6,971 bases of DNA from a bacterium. Its GTDB lineage: Bacteria; Latescibacterota; UBA2968; UBA8231. The stretch spans positions 1 through 6,971 of the forward strand of contig JAQCJA010000248.1 of assembly GCA_027593305.1 (NCBI GenBank), given 5' to 3'. Below are positions 4,338 to 6,971 of this stretch, in pieces. Positions within the stretch are counted from its first letter, which is position 1, and every line of letters begins with the position of its first letter. Made by a program: the position numbers and the translations under genes. Below the pieces are notes generated by a model that was not told the DNA's origin, did not search any database, and saw nothing but the letters and a program-made list of their open reading frames with translations.

Positions 4338-6971
4338 ATGTCGAAACTCCTTAGATTGCAACAACTTATGACACCAAAGACACCAAAACACCTGCATTTC
4401 ATCGTCGGGGCATTGGTCTTCCTGGTCACCCTCGTGCTGTATACGCAGACGATGGCGCCGACCACGTCGTTCTGGGACACGGGCGAATTCATCGCCACGT
4501 CCTTCATCCTCGGTGTGCCCCATCCACCAGGATCACCACTCTACGTGCTGCTGGGTCGTGTCTTCACCCTGTTCCCGATCGGCGAGGTCGCCGCCCGCGT
4601 GGTTTTCATGTCGGCCCTGGCTTCGGCCCTGGCCGTATGGTTCACCTATGGCAGCGTCGTCACTCTGGCTCGGCGTGCCATGGGCGGTCACCCCTTCCGC
4701 TCCTTCGGTGACTCTCGTGACTGGTCCGCTACTCTCGGTGCCGCCGTCGCCGCGCTCTGCCTGACGACGTCCTACACGTTCTGGTTCAACGGCACCGAAG
4801 CCGAAGTCTACGCCTACTCGCTGTTCTTCGTCTGCGGCGGCATGTGGCTCAGTTTCCACTGGGAGGGCACCGGTCACGGTGCCCGCAACGACCAATGGCT
4901 GTTGTTGATCGCCTATTTCTTCGGTCTCGGCGGCGGCCTGCATCTGCTCTGTCTGCTGATCGTGCCAACCCTGGTGGTTGTCGCCTGGTTCGCCGATCCC
5001 AAGCTGCGCCGCCTGATTCTGGTGGGTGTGGGCGCCGGACTTGAGGGCCTCGTGTACCTCAGCGCCTTCGCCGAGTTTCCGCCATCAGCCAAACTCATGG
5101 CACTCGTGACAGCCCTCACCGCAGCCGGCCTCTACACCTGGATATGGATCACCCACGCCGATTGCCGACGCACGATCCTGCTGTTGGTCGGTGCCGGTGT
5201 TGCCGTGATCTTGACGCGGGCCGTCTTCGGCGTCGGTCTGCCGTTGCAGCTGATCGTGGCTCTTTCGGCAGCCGCCGTGCTCTACCATTTCTACCTCGAC
5301 GATCAGCGCGCCCTCGGGCTGTCGATCGGGGCGGTCCTGCTCTTCGCACTCGGCTATTCGACCTATCTGGCACTGTTCATCCGCTCGGGTCTGAATCCGG
5401 CGGTGGACATGAATGATCCCGAGAACTGGAAGAATTTCATCTCCTTCCTGAACCGGGAGCAGTACGGCACCGACAGCCAACTGCTGGGGATGCTGACAGC
5501 ACGGGCCGACCGCACCTACCAGTTGTGGCACCAGCAGATCAAGTACTTCCTGCAACAGTGGCCCTTCCCGCTGCTGGAACGAGACATCGTCTTCCGCTGG
5601 GCCACGGAGAAAGCACCACACATCATTTCCGTCTCCCTCGTGCCCATTGCGATGGGCATCGCCGGGTTCGGCTGGCAGTTGCGTCGCGACTGGCGCCGGT
5701 TCCTCGCGCTGCTGGTCATGTTCATCATCATGGGCGTCGGCCTGTCCTTCTATCTGAACATGCCCGACCCACAGCCGCGCGAGCGACACTACGTGTTTGG
5801 CGGCATGTTCCTCGCCTGGGCGGTATGGATGGGGCTGGGCTGGACAGCGCTGGTCGAGTGGATCCGGCAACGGCTGTCCCTGAGGCCCGGAGTCGTCGCC
5901 ATCGTTGCCTGCCTTGGTCTGGCCCTGCCGGCCGGGGTCGGCGCCAAACTCTACCATCAAATGGACCGCACAGGCGACTACATCGCCTACGACTACGGCT
6001 ACAATTTGTTGCAGTCGTGTGGGCCCAATTCGCTGCTGTTTACCAATGGCGACAATGACACCTTTCCCCTCTGGTTTCTGCAGGAAGTCGAGGGGGTGCG
6101 TCGCGATGTGCGCGTCGTCAACCTGAGCCTGCTGAACACGGGCTGGTACATCAAGCAGCTGCGGGATCGCGAGCCACGAGTGAAGATGGGCGCCGTCATG
6201 ACGGACGAGTACATCGAAGAGACGCTGACCGACACGCAGATGGTCGATCTCTACAAACGTGTCTGGCGCGAGCCGCGACAGCCGCAGGAGTACGTCAGCC
6301 TTGGACTGGATACCAAGGTTGCGGCCCTGCCCGGTCACGACCTGCTGCGCATCCAGGACATCATGGTCATCGGCATCGCCTACTGGAACGCCTGGGAGCG
6401 GCCGATCCATTTCGCCCTCACCGTGGCCAGCAGCAACCGTACCGGTCTGGACCCATACCTCGAAATGCAGGGCATGACGATGCAGTTGGTACCGGAAAAG
6501 GTATCCGGTCCGGGCAAGGCTGACATCCTGGCGCACAACCTCATGGAGGTGTACCAGTTCCGTGGCGTCGCCGATCCGACGGTCTACAAGGATGTCAACA
6601 CGGTGCGCCTGCTGCAGAACTATCGGGCCTGCGTCATGACCCTCGCCGAGGCGTACCAGGCAGAGGGGCGCATCGACGAACTCGCCGCGGTGCTGCGGTG
6701 GGCGGAGCAGACGATCCCCATGGGCTGGGAGGGTTTCTACGCGGCCAGCGAACACTACCGTGAGGCAGGGCGTCTCGATCTCGCCGTGGAATTCACCATG
6801 AAGGCGGCGGACGGTCTGATTGCCCAGTATGGCAATCATCCGTCCGCGACCTACGACAACGCTCTGGCCCTGGCCAGCATCCTGCTCAACAACTATCGCG
6901 AGTACGACAAGGCGGAAGACGTCTACCGGCGGGCCATCGCCCTGCGCCCTGCATCCTATGCCGGAGTGCAC
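4338..6971 (+). CDS. DUF2723 (TMEM260-like) GT-C membrane glycosyltransferase with TPR-like C-terminus; 3' end outside window
   Basis: The open frame gives 878 residues to the window edge. It shows the DUF2723 hallmarks: FWDTGEFIATS (45-55) then GVPHPPGSPLYVLLGRVF (59-76) in the first outer loop after helix 1 (about 20-38); FNGTEAEVYAYS (150-161); NWKNFISFLNREQYG (363-377); and FYLNMPDPQPRERHYVFGG (471-489). I count about 14 hydrophobic helices up to residue 537. A soluble domain follows with LLFTNGDNDTFPLWFLQEVEG (566-586), also usual in this family. TPR-like helix pairs lie at about 762-795, 797-830 and 836-872. Family members related to TMEM260 are thought to be lipid-sugar-dependent protein O-mannosyltransferases; D47, E50, E153 and E155 are candidate catalytic acids by position. 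The donor and acceptor here are unknown. The start is ambiguous: ATG 4338 or ATG 4368 (MTPKTPKHLHF), neither with a Shine-Dalgarno; 4368 leaves a more typical short N-terminus before helix 1. The gap to the CBM9-like gene is 36 or 66 nt. Confidence 0.9.
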   Translation, partial: MSKLLRLQQLMTPKTPKHLHFIVGALVFLVTLVLYTQTMAPTTSFWDTGEFIATSFILGVPHPPGSPLYVLLGRVFTLFPIGEVAARVVFMSALASALAVWFTYGSVVTLARRAMGGHPFRSFGDSRDWSATLGAAVAALCLTTSYTFWFNGTEAEVYAYSLFFVCGGMWLSFHWEGTGHGARNDQWLLLIAYFFGLGGGLHLLCLLIVPTLVVVAWFADPKLRRLILVGVGAGLEGLVYLSAFAEFPPSAKLMALVTALTAAGLYTWIWITHADCRRTILLLVGAGVAVILTRAVFGVGLPLQLIVALSAAAVLYHFYLDDQRALGLSIGAVLLFALGYSTYLALFIRSGLNPAVDMNDPENWKNFISFLNREQYGTDSQLLGMLTARADRTYQLWHQQIKYFLQQWPFPLLERDIVFRWATEKAPHIISVSLVPIAMGIAGFGWQLRRDWRRFLALLVMFIIMGVGLSFYLNMPDPQPRERHYVFGGMFLAWAVWMGLGWTALVEWIRQRLSLRPGVVAIVACLGLALPAGVGAKLYHQMDRTGDYIAYDYGYNLLQSCGPNSLLFTNGDNDTFPLWFLQEVEGVRRDVRVVNLSLLNTGWYIKQLRDREPRVKMGAVMTDEYIEETLTDTQMVDLYKRVWREPRQPQEYVSLGLDTKVAALPGHDLLRIQDIMVIGIAYWNAWERPIHFALTVASSNRTGLDPYLEMQGMTMQLVPEKVSGPGKADILAHNLMEVYQFRGVADPTVYKDVNTVRLLQNYRACVMTLAEAYQAEGRIDELAAVLRWAEQTIPMGWEGFYAASEHYREAGRLDLAVEFTMKAADGLIAQYGNHPSATYDNALALASILLNNYREYDKAEDVYRRAIALRPASYAGVH
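6621..6953 (+). other. TPR-like helical repeats at the C-terminus of the DUF2723 protein
   Basis: Residues 762-872 of the membrane protein form three helix-turn-helix units with TPR character. The clearest is the last, NNYREYDKAEDVYRRAIALRP minus its first residue, with the usual Ala/Tyr/Ala spacing and terminal Pro. The middle unit reads HYREAGRLDLAVEFTMKAA. TPRs bind protein partners; here they follow the soluble domain and may hold acceptor or partner proteins on the same side of the membrane. More units may lie beyond the window. Confidence 0.65.

Noticed and set aside
5525..6058. Plus-strand 177-codon frame overlapping the DUF2723 gene
   Set aside because: It is out of frame with the conserved NMPDPQPRERHYVFGG region and rich in Arg, His and Pro; a shadow frame.
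5085..6971. Long open frame on the minus strand (about 628 codons, running to the window edge)
   Set aside because: It lies wholly opposite the DUF2723 gene, whose sense translation carries clear family motifs. The antisense product is a low-complexity His/Gln/Gly/Asp-rich mix with no recognisable domain, as expected from a GC-rich gene's codon bias.

Overview
The window holds three consecutive plus-strand genes, tightly spaced and with no visible terminator between them. It is GC-rich with strong third-position GC. In order they are the 3' part of a double-length uvrA (nucleotide-excision-repair damage sensor), a small gene for an orphan carbohydrate-binding-family-9-like protein, and the 5' part of a large polytopic membrane protein of the DUF2723 / TMEM260-like GT-C glycosyltransferase family. 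Both the first and last genes run off the window.

Region by region. 1-3602 encodes the last ~228 residues of one UvrA unit, a short linker, and then one complete second UvrA unit in the same reading frame. The two units are in exact register, 961 codons apart, so the polypeptide is a covalent UvrA-UvrA tandem. 3633-4301 encodes a 222-residue CBM9/DOMON-like beta-sandwich protein with no signal peptide and no catalytic domain. 4338 (or 4368) to 6971 encodes at least 868-878 residues: about 14 membrane helices with the DUF2723 signature loops, a soluble domain with a GDND motif, and TPR-like helices reaching the window edge.

Organism. Fused double UvrA is, from general knowledge, known in Chlamydia and reported in Planctomycetes-type lineages. 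DUF2723 proteins are typical of Bacteroidota, Gemmatimonadota and related candidate phyla. Neither downstream gene has a good Shine-Dalgarno sequence at its own start, which also suits such lineages. I infer a high-GC member of the PVC or FCB groups, probably uncultured, but cannot place it further from this sequence.

How the genes relate. The short gaps (30 and 36-66 nt) suggest co-transcription, but DNA repair and glycan or surface-protein functions have no obvious link. The CBM9-like protein and the membrane glycosyltransferase could share a carbohydrate theme. I see no RNA gene, CRISPR, insertion sequence, attachment site or origin. I see no clearly new system either; the most notable points are the tandem UvrA architecture and the unusual junctions between the genes.
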